From Gnetum montanum (taxonomy: Eukaryota > Streptophyta > Gnetopsida > Gnetales > Gnetaceae), in NCBI GenBank assembly GCA_015680685.1, contig MNCI01020745.1, positions 153,626-217,625 of the forward strand: a stretch of 64,000 nt of DNA. The letters are read 5' to 3'. The notes under the pieces are model-generated. The model had not been told where the DNA came from and did not search any database. It was given only the letters and a program-made list of their open reading frames with translations. The translations under genes were made by a program, and so were the position numbers. Below are positions 33,840 through 45,375 of this stretch, piece after piece (within the stretch, counting starts at the first letter, position 1; each line of letters starts with the position of its first letter).

Positions 33840-35100
33840 TTTTGGAGTTGAAAAATGCCTCATAAGTAGCCAATGCCTCATCCCCTAAGTGGAAAAAGTC
33901 ATGTAATTTTTATATTTGGGCTTAGGGGGCAAGGTTAAAAATTCCTTTTAAAATTCCAAAAAAGGTAATTTGATGGATTTTATAGGGAGTATAGCATTTT
34001 CTACACTGGAAATGCATGCATGATGGTATAACTCACCTATTAGGGATGTGACCCATCTACCCCCAACATGGAGGGGTAGATCTTACCTACTCCCAATGTG
34101 GAGAATGTGGTAGTCATCATGCATAGCATGGATGGTGGTTTGACCTTTCCCATAGCATTAAGGTCCATCCCCATACACCTTCCCCCTAGTGTAGAAGTAA
34201 CATGAGTTAGATTTCAACACTTCATTGACTTCAACATTGATAATGTACTCCAACAAGGATGGAAAAAGACCCTGCATGGAAGAACAAAGCTAGCATGGAT
34301 GGTGTGCCCATGTTACTATTTTTGGTAAATGGAATGGCCATGGGGGTGTGGCACCTTCTATGCATAGTAATCCCCCAATATTTGGGCATCCACCTTACCT
34401 CTACATGGCAAAAATTTGTAGCATTTGTAGCCAAATCACAACCATTTTACAACCCTATCCATGCCACAAAACCTATAAAAACCAACCTCAAACACCATTT
34501 TGGGGATCTAGACCTTGGCGTTTTTTTGAGCATTTGGCATTTTGGGCATCCAAGAAATCTTGCATATTTGTAGAAACATAGCTTCTTGGACCATTTCAAT
34601 GTGGAAGTGCTTCGGCCTTGTATCCCAATCATCCCCTTTAGAATTTTTTAGTTTGTGGTTTTCACGTTGTGCTTCTAGGATCCACAACTCCCACAACTCC
34701 CAACATAGATGACTTTGGTTGCTTAAATTATTCATATTTTTAACCCCCAACATAGCCAGTGTTGTAGGTTTGAAGTAGTAGAGGTTCAATAATATTAGAA
34801 ATGGTAGATCTTCTAGATCATGGAGTAGATCATCTAGCTTCAATGGACTTTGAACCCTTTCCCAAGTGAACCTCCCTACTTTTCTCTCAGGCACACATTG
34901 TACACAATCTCTAGATTCTCCTTTTTTTTGAGAAATAAAGTTTACAATTTTAGTTTTTTTATGAATTAGATTAGTTATTTTTACTTTCAATGCATTCAAA
35001 TTTCTAGATCTACATTTACATTTCATTTCATTACCCTATTTTTGCATTTTCTAAGTCCTTGGGTTATCTATCAAACTATCCAAGGCACCCTGAATCTCAT
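33840..35100 (+). repeat. G probable 3' LTR (ends approximate)
   Basis: Matches the 5' block by GCCTCATCCCCTAAGTGG..AAG near 33867 (against GCCTCACTTCCCAAGTAG near 21990), TATAAAAA at 34474 and AAGTCCTTGGGTTATC near 35050. The hairpin duplication of the 5' copy is not evident here. Confidence 0.5.
34474..34481 (+). promoter_or_regulatory. TATA box of G 3' LTR
   Basis: TATAAAAA in ACCTATAAAAACC, aligned with 22731-22738 of the other copy. Confidence 0.6.
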
Positions 35101-37015
35101 TTTTTTTGGAGGCCATAGGAACTTGGACATGAGGCTATTGCACAAAGATTTTCAATTTTCCAATGATCAAATTTTTCGGTTGCAACAATGAAAGCCAAAG
35201 ACAACAACAATGATTTAACTAAAATAATGAAATATGACAAACCCATTAGAGGTTAAAACTAAACCATGTGAGGAAAAGGGTGATCATCATCAACATCATT
35301 ACCAACATCATCACTATTAATACTAGAGGCTTGTAGATAAAAAAACATTAAAATTATTAGAACATGAAATTACATTAAAAATTGAAAGTACAACATAAAA
35401 CACAATGGTCCAACATTCCAACACTCTCAAATGCTAGAAATATGGAAAAAGTGGGGGTGAAAAATACAAGTTTTCTTAGCTCTTATAGCCATCACACTAT
35501 TATTCTTCCTTGGAGAAAATTACAAAGCCTCTCATACACTATCCTATCAAGCCCAGAGAGTGCTACATGTTGACAACAAAACTAGAAAAACTTCACAACA
35601 TTCAAAACCCAAGCCCAAGTACCCAACGCTGTCAATTCTAGCCAAAAACATCATAAAGCTCTACAACTAAAACTCAGATTGACCAACATGGATCTTGGGC
35701 TAGGGAAAAATCTAGAAAAAATTGTAAAAATTATATTTTCAATTTAAGACTCAAAGAACATACCCCAAACAACCTAAATTGATCATCAATGCTGCAATCA
35801 CAATTTAAAAAATCCTAGAATTTCATCAAATCTTCACCAAAAAACACCCTAGCTTATAATTTATCGACTGTAGTAAAAACCTTGAGAAATTTTTTTAAAA
35901 AATCAAAAATTATTCTAGAACCTTTCTACATTGTATCTGTCATCCCTAAAAACCTTGGACATTAACCACATGTGATCTAAAAATTACCAACATTGCTAGT
36001 TTTTCCATTGAAAAACTACAAAATTTTGAAAAAATAGGTTAGAATGTTGTACACTGGGTTGAAAAAAAATCATATCTTGACAATAAAAAATCTAAAAAAT
36101 TCAAATTCAAATCTAAAATATATATAAGACCTTAAATCACAATTCTATGGATTTAGAACCCAAAAATCACATTGCACATGAGGTAGAAAAATGATGAAAA
36201 TTGTCTAAAACAAGTGAAAATAGGGGGGGAAATTATGTATAGGTGTGAGAAAAAATTTAAATCTCCACAAAAATATGTAAAAAAATTCAAGTTTTACTTT
36301 TAACATGATTAGAAATTCTAAACCTTAAATTTGATGTAGTCAAAAAGCAAAACTACAACCTAGACAAGCCTAGAGATGGGAAAACATTTCCACAAATTCA
36401 TTGAAAATAAGGAAAATATCAAAAAAAAATTGTTACCTAGTAGTCCTTGATGAATACCCTTTTCCTATAGAAGGATTTGAAAGCCTAGAAATAATCTACA
36501 CTACATCCTCCAACTCATCTGACATTAGATTCTAACTGGCTAATCGAATCTTCTTCATCATGGTTATAGAGTTTTCCCTTGATTGCTATAGAAAAAAGCC
36601 TGAGATCCATGGATCTACTACAACAACATTGTGCACAATAATTGGTAAAAAAATTTACCATAAAATATTGGGTATTTGAATTTTTAACAATAACTCCAAC
36701 CATTATACATTTCCCTTGTAAAATTAGGTGAGAAATAAGAATTGAATGTTGAATTTTGGTGTCAAGAATCCTCTCACAATGCCCACACGCTACCCATGAA
36801 ATCCTTTGTACATAAAGAAATATCTTCTATATTTTATGGTTAGATAATAAATGGAAAAAAAGACCTTACATGTTGATATTTGCTTGAGATTTTAGCTAGT
36901 GGACCCCATATATCGCTAGCCAAAATATTGTAGGTTCTACATGTTTGAGGAGAGAGATTGGCTAAGAAATTAAGTCTTGAATGCTATCAAAATTGGTCCT
37001 TAATCTCACATGATA
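35101..37015. other. AT-rich stretch without recognisable genes
   Basis: No family motif on either strand. Many A-runs and short poly-A/T tracts. A run of short CCACACAC/TGTGTGG motifs begins at the right end. Confidence 0.5.
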
Positions 37016-37935
37016 CATCCATAAGTCCCACACACTATGGTAGCATGTGAGACAACTTGTAGACCTTGGATTTTTTGCAAGACACTACCCACATGAGCTC
37101 CACATTCTATGCTAGTGTGTGGAGCAAGAATAAGAAATTACCTTAAACTTGACCATATAGCTTCACATGCTACCTAAAGAGCTCCATTGAACCCTAAAAA
37201 AATACAAAAAATTTCCATGTCAAACATTCATCAAAAGTATCCACATAGTGGGAGCTTGATTTCCACACACTTGAAATTCATCTACAAGTGCCCACATGCT
37301 AGGGAGACTTGTCCCACACATTGTGGTAGTGTGTAGGATACCATGTGAGACTTCAAGAACTTCTAAACTTGATCAACATACATCATACTTTTCTTGAGAT
37401 GGTTAAAAGAACTGTAGATCTCACCTCCTAGCCTGGATGCTACCATGAAAGTTTTAAGAAGTCAAAAAATTAGGTGAAAATGACTACAAACTACCAAGTT
37501 TAATCCCACATGCTAGAATCAAGTCCCACACATTGTGGTAGTGTGTGGAGCTACATGTGAGGCCTACACTAAGATTCATCATGCCCAAAATTACTCATAA
37601 GTTACCTAGAAAGTTCCACAAGATCTAGAATGGAAAATTGACTAAGAATTTGAACTTCACAAGCTATTAAAACTAGGTTTTAACCTCATACATTGGGAAT
37701 ACCTATCCCACACTCTATGATGGCATGTGGGGTAGTGTGTGGAACAATGGTAAGTTAAAATCCTAAACAAACTTGTTCATACACTATCCAAAATGATCAA
37801 ACAAGTCCTAAACTAGTCTTATATGGTCTAGATGTAGTAACATCAAGCCAAACAAGGTATAAACTTTGTCAAAAATTTTTACACATTGAGGATTTAGGTC
37901 CCACATGTTGTGCGTATGTCACAAAATTCTCATAC
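37016..37935. repeat. Dispersed hairpin repeats (CCCACACATTGTGGTAGTGTGTGG type)
   Basis: At least six related sites near 37027, 37100, 37312, 37531, 37710 and 37900, usually some 180-220 bases apart. Each has CCCACACA-like text followed by TGTGTGG-like text, forming an imperfect hairpin, and is often followed by ACATGTGAG. The spacing suggests a diverged tandem repeat of about 200 bp. Confidence 0.6.
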
Positions 37936-38257
37936 ATTGGGAAATCAGGCCCTACACATTAAAAAAAAGCTAATTTTTAGCTTTATAAAATATGTTGACA
38001 CTAAAAAAACCATTATTCTAGTAGTTTATAGCCAAATTACATAAGATTTTTCCTTATTTTAACTATTTTCATGAAATTTATACTTTTTTAACAATTTATG
38101 GCTTGCTATTTTTTCAAAATTTTAGCTTATTTTAATAATTCATATCCTATTTTTGCTAGTTTTTTTTCTTATTTTGACCATAAAATCACTTCTGAAAATG
38201 AATATAATTTTTAACCATTTTTAGCTATGTTTGATCTTGTTTGATCTCCTTCTCCAT

Positions 38258-38670
38258 TATTTGATGTCATTTGGTGTCATTCGACACCATTTGATATCAT
38301 TTGACATCATTTTTCATCACTTCAATATCATTTGATGTCATTCAACACTATTTGATATCATTTGACAACATTTTTCATCATTTTTACATTACTTGGTGTC
38401 ATTCAACATCATTAAATATCATTTGATATCATTTGACATCATTTGGTATCATTTTTCCATCATTTAATATCATTCAACAACATTCGTCATCATTTGGAAT
38501 CATTTTATATTAGTTAGCATCATTTGATATCATTTGACATTGTTTCACACCAGTTTGATTTCATTTGTAGCATTTGATATCATTTGACCTTATTTAACAT
38601 TATTTTACATCATTTTTTCACATCATTTAACCTCATTTTATCCCATTTTCACATAATTTGACCTTGTTTT
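38258..38670 (+). repeat. 10-bp tandem repeat field (GATATCATTT / GACATCATTT)
   Basis: About 40 consecutive, diverged 10-base units, almost all ending ATTT and mostly exactly 10 apart. The unit number is from reading by eye. Fades out by about 38790 into irregular CATTT text. It lies about 0.6 kb upstream of the D2 RT region. Confidence 0.85.
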
Positions 38671-39249
38671 TTTGTTTTTCTACTATAATTTTTCATCACT
38701 TGATGTTATCTAGTAGCATTTAGACATCATTCAACCTCATGTTACATCATGTTGCATGGTTTTGACCTTATTTGGTCCTTACTCTACATCATTTGGCATG
38801 ATTTGGCCCTTGTTCCACCTTTTTTTTCACTTAAATCTATCTTCTTTGGCCCTATTTTACCATGCTATAACCTTACATCACCTTAGTTTTCCTTGTTCTA
38901 CTTTGTTTGATCTTGTTCAGCTATGTTGTGCTTAGTTATTGCAATATTTTGCACTATTTTGACATTTTTTGAAAATTATGCAATATAGATGTTAGTTAAT
39001 ATGCTTTTGTTGAGATGAAGGATTAAATCATGGATACATGAGAATAATTCAATCTACCCTTAAGCTTGCATGGACGTTATGATGATGTTGAAAGATTAAT
39101 TGGCCTTGAATACTTAGATCTTGAACTTGGGAACTTGTTTAATCATATAGCCTCAATAAAGAAGTTCCTAAACTGGCTTGAGTAAATAGTCAAAAATTTT
39201 GATTTAGAGGTCAAAGACATCATAGAGGAGCCCATAATGTTGAGGAGAA

Positions 39250-41270
39250 AACACTAAAATTAAGTTCCTCACTAGAACCCCAGATGATCCAAGACATCAC
39301 CAAGGTCCTTTAAGATAATATTAAAGCTTTTTCTTGGTCATTCAAAGATATGTTAATATTAGAACCATGTTTAGTGCAAAATAATTTCATAGTTTATCCT
39401 ATTATCAAGCTTTTTAAATAAAAGATATGTAAGATTAGACCAGACCTAGTCCTAGTAGTCCGTGATAAGATCAAGAAGCTTTACCAAGCTAGTTTCATCT
39501 GAGTCGTTGACTATGTATATTAGGTGTCCAATATAGTGATAGTCCCTAAAGAAAAATAGGAATATTTGTATCTATATTTATTTCCATTACCTCAATAAGG
39601 TAACCATTAAAGATGATTTCCCTTTGCCTAGTATTGATCAACTTATCAATACTATAGCTAGCCATGCCTTATCATCCTTCATGTATGAGTTCTTAGAATA
39701 CAACTAAGTTAGGATCAACTTGAAGCATAAGTTTTATACAACCTTCATGATCCCTTGGGGAACCTTCTATTACACAATGATTCCATTCAATCTAAAAAAC
39801 ATAGGGGTAACCTATCAATGAGTCATGACTTACATTTTTAGTAACTACATGCTAGGGTTACTAAATGATTATGTTGATGATATAGTTGTAAAGTCCAAGA
39901 TGATCAATAATCATGAAAATGACCTAAAATTAATCATTCAATGATGTCTCTAGAAAGAGCTTAGACTTAATCCTAAGAAGTGCATCTTTGACATTAAAAC
40001 TGGTAAGATGCTTGGTTTCATTGTATCTAACATAGGGATACATGTTGATCTCAACAAAGTTAAGGCCATAACCAACTTATTAGTACCTAGAAACCTTAAG
40101 GGACTACAAGGTTTACAAGGTAGATTGAAATTTATTCATAGGTTTATATTGAGGCTCATAGATAAACTACAACCTATGAAATACTTACTTAAAAATGGAG
40201 TTTACTATGCGTGAACTGACCAATGCCAAGAAGCCTTTAACAACCTCAAGCAACAGTTGGCCTAGTTGCCTACTATGTATCCCCCTCAAAAGGATAAACC
40301 ATTCTACATATACCTTACAATCTATGAAACATTCATAGCCTCTTTGCTCTATAAAAAATAAGATGATGGACTAGAGTTACCTATCTACTACTTGAGCAAT
40401 GCATTGATAACTTATGAGACCCAATACACTAAGCTCGAGAAGGACTACCTAGCCTTGGTCTTATCTTTGAAGAAATGGAGACACTAGCTCTTTAGGAGCC
40501 AAGTTAATGTCATATGTAAGGATAACATACTGAGAGCCATCATGATCAACATTTACAAGAGTAGCAATATTACTTTGTGGAAGGCTAGCAAAGCTAAGTT
40601 TGATCTACATTACATCTTCGAAGCCTCAACAAAAGATCAAGTTATATCTACATAACTTACCACTTCCCCAATTGAGGATAATGCAACCATAGATCTTGAA
40701 TTTCCCAATTAATATGTCAACATTATCAATGAGGTACCCAAAGGATATGAGGCCATCATGCACTTTGAGGGAGCTTCAACTTCCCATAGAGCCAATTCTA
40801 CTATCATCATAACATTACCCTTTGGTAAGACCTAATCTTTCATTATCATTTCCAATTTCAATGTACCAACAATGTAGAAAACTATGAAGGACTAATCAAA
40901 GGAATGATGGTAGCTTGTAACTGAGAAATTACATGTTTAATGATAAAAGATGATTTAGAACTAGTGGTTAACCAAGTAACTAAGGTCTACACTTGCAAAG
41001 CTAAACATCTATAATCCTACCATGACCTAGCCAAAACATTCATGCTACAGTTTACAAATGTTGGTATCCAATACATTCCTTGAGTTGAGAACACCTTAGG
41101 TAATGCCATTACCATCTTAGTCCTAAGTGTGAGATATGATCTATTTAGTAAATTACCTTCCTTGATGGAGACTTGTGCAATTCCCATCATGCATAACACT
41201 GAAAGCACCTTTATAGCCGCTATTGATAATGTTTCTTAACAAGAGTGATATGATGATATCAAGTTTTACC
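39250..41270 (+). pseudogene. D2 reverse transcriptase and RNase H, broken
   Basis: Tat-type RT, plus strand: lead-in DNIKAFSWSFKDM near 39320, KIRPDLVLVVRDKIKKLYQA near 39430, catalytic YVDD kept at 39870-39881 (LLNDYVDDIVVKS), then PKKCIFDIKTGKMLGFIVSN and LQGLQGRLKFIHRFILRLID (40008-40170). This is followed by RNase H (YLSNALITYETQYTKLEKDY near 40395). A second, aRNase H-like block (AIMHFEGAS..PFGKT near 40750-40830) is typical of the Tat lineage. It copies element RNA into cDNA in intact elements. Many stops and some frameshifts. Confidence 0.82.
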
Positions 41271-41274
41271 TAAT

Positions 41275-42506
41275 GCATGATGAACCTTCACAAAACCTAA
41301 CTATCCATCGAAATGATGTTATACATAAAATATCAAAATAATATATCATTATATCCAATAACACATTATGTCAAATGTCTTACAATGATGTATTTTTAGT
41401 ATGCATGAGTAAGGTAGAAGCCCATGCAATCCTTGATTGGCTATATAATGGCATGTATGGTGAACAGAATGGCATGTATGGTGAACAGATAGGACCTAGA
41501 GCCATGGTCACAAAGATTAGATGCTTAGGATACTATTGGTTCTATATGGAAAGTGACTACCTATAGAAGATGAAAACTTATGATATTTGTCAGTGGTATA
41601 GCAACTTGATACATATTCCACTAATTGAGTTACATACTACTCAGATGACATGGTTGTTCCAAAGATCAAAAATCAATATAATTGGATCTGTAACTCCTAA
41701 ATTCTTTGTAGGATATAGTTTCATCATCACTACAATTGAGTATTTCACAAAGTAGGCTAAAAGATATCTTTCTAAGAAAAACAACACAAAAAGTCTGTAA
41801 ATTTGTCATAGATAACATTGTATTCTATTTTAGCCTACCTTTAATAATTATCAAGGATAATAGACCATAATTTATTAACCAAGAGATGCAAACCTTTTAT
41901 CAATAATTAAACATTAAATATTTCTTTTCGTCACCCTACTATTCATAGGCCAATGTTTAAGCTAAAGATAGTAATAAGGTCATCAAAATCCTACTTAAGA
42001 AAATGCTAAGCAATGGCAAATATAAGTGGCATGAACAAATCCTGTATATATTATGGGATTATAGGATGACCTTTAGAACTAAAACTAGTGGCCTCCCTTA
42101 TAGCCTAGTTTATGGATCTAAAGTTGTTTTTTCTCTTGAATTGCAAGTTCCATCCTCAAGGATAGCTCTATCTGACTTCATCAATGATGAGCAGAATAAG
42201 GAGCTTCATACCATTGACCTTGATTTGGAGGAGGAAAAATGAATAGAAACACTTAACAACATCAAATGATATTAATAGAAGTAAAAATAGTAGCATCATC
42301 ACAATCTAAACAAATGAAAAATCAAGGAAGAAGACCTTGTTCTCAACGTCATTCGCAAATAGGTAGACAAATTCTTAGCTAATTGGGAAGGATCTTTCTT
42401 GGTTAGCAAATCTTATAGAAATGGAGCATTTAGACTAGTGAACATAAATGGGAATGAATTGGCCAATCCAGTCAACCATTACTATCTCAAACCTTATTAT
42501 ATGTAA
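41275..42506 (+). pseudogene. D2 integrase, broken
   Basis: Zinc-domain tail RAMVTKIRCLGYYWFYMESD (about 41501-41558). Core start TPKFFVGYSFIITTIEYFTK (about 41693-41752). C-terminal core KWHEQILYILWDYRMTFRTK and GLPYSLVYGSKVVFSLEL (from 42020), ending at the TAA at 42506. A 21-bp in-frame tandem duplication (41447-41488) doubles GMYGEQ before the zinc-domain tail. D1 has one copy. Stops and frameshifts prevent function. Confidence 0.82.
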
Positions 42507-44252
42507 TATTAACCTATTTTCTTGTGCTATTTTTTTATAGGTTTGGATGAATGATTGACATCAATAACCTAAGTGACTTACATCAAGTAAGCCTACATGA
42601 CCTCTAATCTCTTTCTTTTTTGACATCTTAAAATGTTTCAAACCTTATATAAACCTCTAAAAATAAAAGATAGAGTTATCATGTTTTAGCAATTTTAACT
42701 CATGGTGGCTTATATTTGCTTGTTGGCTCTTACAACTTGATGCAAAGTCTTGTAATAACATGTATTCTTTGACTTACTTTCTTGTCCTCTTAGAGTTGTG
42801 CTTGTAGGATGATCCAGAATTCAACACAAAGGTATGACTTATTGTAGTGGTGAGTTATCATGGGACCTCAATGCATGAGATTTGGTTAGCTTGTCCAATC
42901 TTATCAATAGTTCTTACCTCACATCATCTTCATTACCCCTCTTGAGCTATAACCTCATAGCCAAATTACAGCCCTACCTACCTTACTAATAATGAAAATC
43001 TATGTTTGACACCCATGCATCATGGCCATGTGACATCTCCTTTGATGTGCTCTTCCAATCAAGTTCATTGGATGTAACACACATCATTTAGTGAAAAAAA
43101 AATTTAGCCTTGGCAATAAATCCCAATGAAGGTTTCACTTAAAAAAAAAGAAAAGAATAAAATGCCAAGAAAGCCAAGAGGCCAATGTAGCCTAAGGAGA
43201 AAAAATGGCTCCAAACAAAAAGGAAAGGAGCCAAGTGGTCAAAAAATCATAAGAATAAAGTGTCAATTCTTCTAAACACCATTGAGTAAATGGAAGTTTA
43301 AGCATGAAGACCTCTTCAATCAGCAAGCATGTCACTACAATGCCATAGTGATGATGTCAACATTTGGAATTCCTCCTAGCTCATGTGACCATACTTTGAT
43401 AGCCAATATAGCCATCATTTCATCCCAAACCCTTGACATCCTATTGTAATCTTATTTGACCATCTTGAGTACTTCTTAGCACAATTCAACAAATATAGAA
43501 TCAAATGTGAAGAGGGAACATTGGTGATGAGCCAATGATGGCATTTTACATTCTTTGTTGATGTTTCTTGGGTCAATCCTCAAAACATCAATAAAGAGGG
43601 GCCAATGAAACATCTTAAGAAAATTCATGTTATGCATAAGAAACCTGGTGGCCAAAGGCTACATTGTAATTTGATATGGATACAAAGGGAGAAATAATTA
43701 CCTTGTTTTTCCATCAAGATTCTACCCTATGGTCTTATTTTGAAAACAATATTTGACATATATTTCATGTAAAATAAAGTTCATAGATCACAAACTATGA
43801 ATTTTATTAAGCTAGTGTATAAGATTAAAAAAGCTAAAAATTGCCATGAAATGTTGTAGGAAAAGTTTCACATGTTGGAAGCCCAAATAATTTGTAATTT
43901 CAAGCCTAGAAGGTCAAAAATGCTAGTAGTTCACATGCTATAGATTCAACCATTAAAAGTATTGAAAACATTGTAGGGAATGTCAAGGAATTTGCCAAAA
44001 TCAATCAATAGAAAATAAGCAAATTCATCATAGTTCACATGGCCTATTGAATAAAAATTTTCATCATTGTTAAGACTTTTGAATTGTGGAAACTCTTCCA
44101 AAAATTGAAGAATTTTTGAGTAGATAGATATGAAAGTTCAAAGCCATTTTTTAACAAAAATCACTCGAAGCACCAAGACCTTGTTACAGTATACAAATCA
44201 AGCAAACCAAATGTGCTTTGGAGGACTTTAGGAAATATACAACATCCACCCA
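42507..44252 (+). repeat. D2 3' region and probable LTR, left part (LTR from about 43003)
   Basis: Aligned throughout with D1 5086-6828. LTR candidate start TGTTTGACACCC at 43003. E inserted at the target ACCCA (44248-44252), about 60 bases after the place of the D1 TATA box; the sequence resumes at 62480. Confidence 0.6.
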
Positions 44253-44261
44253 TGATGAGAA

Positions 44262-44470
44262 TGGTTACTCTAGTGGTTACTCTAGTAGCTATTCTAATTA
44301 TTAGAGCAGTCACTCTAGCGGTTACTCTAGCAATTATTCTAATTATTAGAGTGGTTACTCTAGCGGTTACTCTAAGAGTTATTCTAATTATTAGAGTGGT
44401 TACTCTAGTGGTTACTTTAGTAGTTATTCTAATTATTAGAGTGGTTACTCTAATTATTAGAGTAATTGCT
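44262..44470 (+). repeat. U3 array of CTCTAATTATTAGAG palindromes in E 5' LTR
   Basis: Five copies of CTAATTATTAG, which pairs CTCTAAT with ATTAGAG around a single T, alternate with GGTTACTCTAG units, with a period of about 46 bases. The 3' LTR has a shorter array (61560-61745). Hydrophobic ORFs seen across it are a by-product of the repeat. Confidence 0.9.
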
Positions 44471-44478
44471 CCCAAGCC

Positions 44479-44486
44479 TATAAATA
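44479..44486 (+). promoter_or_regulatory. TATA box of E 5' LTR
   Basis: TATAAATA in GCCTATAAATATAG, directly after the palindrome array. In the 3' LTR it has become TATGAATA (about 61754-61761). Confidence 0.75.
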
Positions 44487-44654
44487 TAGTGCCTAGGTGC
44501 ACAATTGAAAAAGAAAGTCTTTTAGCAGTCAAGTAGTGAAAATCTTGTATCTGTTTGAAAGTTAGAGTATTTTCCAAGTGCCCATAGTAGGAGGTCTAAG
44601 TGTGGATGGATATTTGTTTGAGCATTGTGTACCTGAGCACACCTTGTGTACAGT

Positions 44655-44660
44655 AATAAA
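44655..44660 (+). terminator. Polyadenylation signal AATAAA in E 5' LTR
   Basis: AATAAA in GTAATAAAGATGAGC, homologous to the signal in A, B and C. A second copy near 61932 in the 3' LTR would be the one used. Confidence 0.6.
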
Positions 44661-45240
44661 GATGAGCTCTTTGATTCATCCTTGCAACACTTGAGATTTT
44701 TTTTCTTATGCATTTCTTTTATTTTATTTTCTTATGCATTTATTTTATTTTATGCACTTAAAATTTCTATTATTAGCACAACAATTCATTTTGATCAATT
44801 AAGAAAATCGTTAAATTACACAAGCATGACCACTTCGAGCATGCGTGTAACACTTGGTAACCCACTAACGATTAGCATTTGGTAATCCCAACAGTGTTGC
44901 ACTAGTTTAGGATGTGTATGGCAAGTCAGAATAGATGCTAGTGTTAGGATTAGTTAGAACTTAGTTAATGAGTAGTTAATTTAAATTAGTCACTTAGTTA
45001 CCTCTCTCCTTCCCTACTAGTGCAGGACATAAAAACATAAAAGCTATAAAAATCATATGCCTCAAGCTTACTTAACCATACAATCATGACATACAGGTAA
45101 GCTTGGGAAGACAACGATCAACCAACCCATCCTTTTTCCACAAGGGTGCATAAGCCCTTAGTCCTTGGAATTCAACTAGATCATGCATGAAATACTCGTA
45201 TTTGTATGGTTAAGCGTAGGGGTACCTCACCACTCATCAT

Positions 45241-45258
45241 TGGTGTTGTTGCTACGAA
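45241..45258 (+). other. Decayed tRNA-Asp primer site of E
   Basis: TGGTGTTGTTGCTACGAA, 11 of 18 matches to the A site. Six of the seven differences are transitions, as expected from cytosine deamination. Confidence 0.75.
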
Positions 45259-45375
45259 CTTAGTTGTTTATGTGCTAACTAGAACATAGGAAATCATTCA
45301 CATCGTTGGAACAAACCCTTAGGGTTGGTTGAGAAAATAATAAACAAGAATACATTACACACTAAATAGACAATA

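Larger units (their letters stand above)
21837..35100 (+). mobile_element. Element G: Tat-type element with gag, pol absent, split by element B
   Basis: Two long blocks resemble each other: about 21837-23400 and about 33840-35100. Both carry TATAAAAA followed by CAACACCATTTT-like text, and an AAGTCCTTGGG..GAT block near the end. Between them lies a Tat-type gag. B inserted at 23628 with target duplication TTAGT/CTAGT. No RT, RNase H or integrase is visible, so G is either a deletion derivative or a recombined remnant. Ends are estimates. Confidence 0.5.
44253..45239 (+). repeat. E 5' LTR (987 bp)
   Basis: U3 palindrome array (about 44262-44470), TATAAATA at 44479-44486, AATAAA at 44655-44660, and an R-U5 shared with A, B and C in blocks (GTACAGTAATAAAGATGAGC; ACTTCGAGCATGCGTGTAAC; GTTGCACTAG). 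Ends CTCATCA one base before the primer site. The U3 is not alignable with that of A/B/C. Confidence 0.92.

Noticed and set aside
34508-35026. 172-residue minus-strand frame in the G 3' LTR
   Set aside because: Runs through the TATA box and the R-U5 of the LTR; no counterpart frame in the other LTR copy.
38258-38670. Coding repeat protein
   Set aside because: Period 10 does not keep a frame and stops are frequent.
44161-44577. Open frames on both strands with repeated hydrophobic residues (VVTLVVILIIRVV type), also at 61540-61810
   Set aside because: They are translations of the U3 palindrome array, whose 3-fold unit lengths keep frames open on both strands. They lie before or across the TATA box and match nothing.
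44646-44885. Frame with SSLQHLRFFFLCISFILF, also at 61921-62160, as a membrane protein gene
   Set aside because: It lies in R-U5 of both E LTRs, across the AATAAA. Conservation is due to LTR identity.
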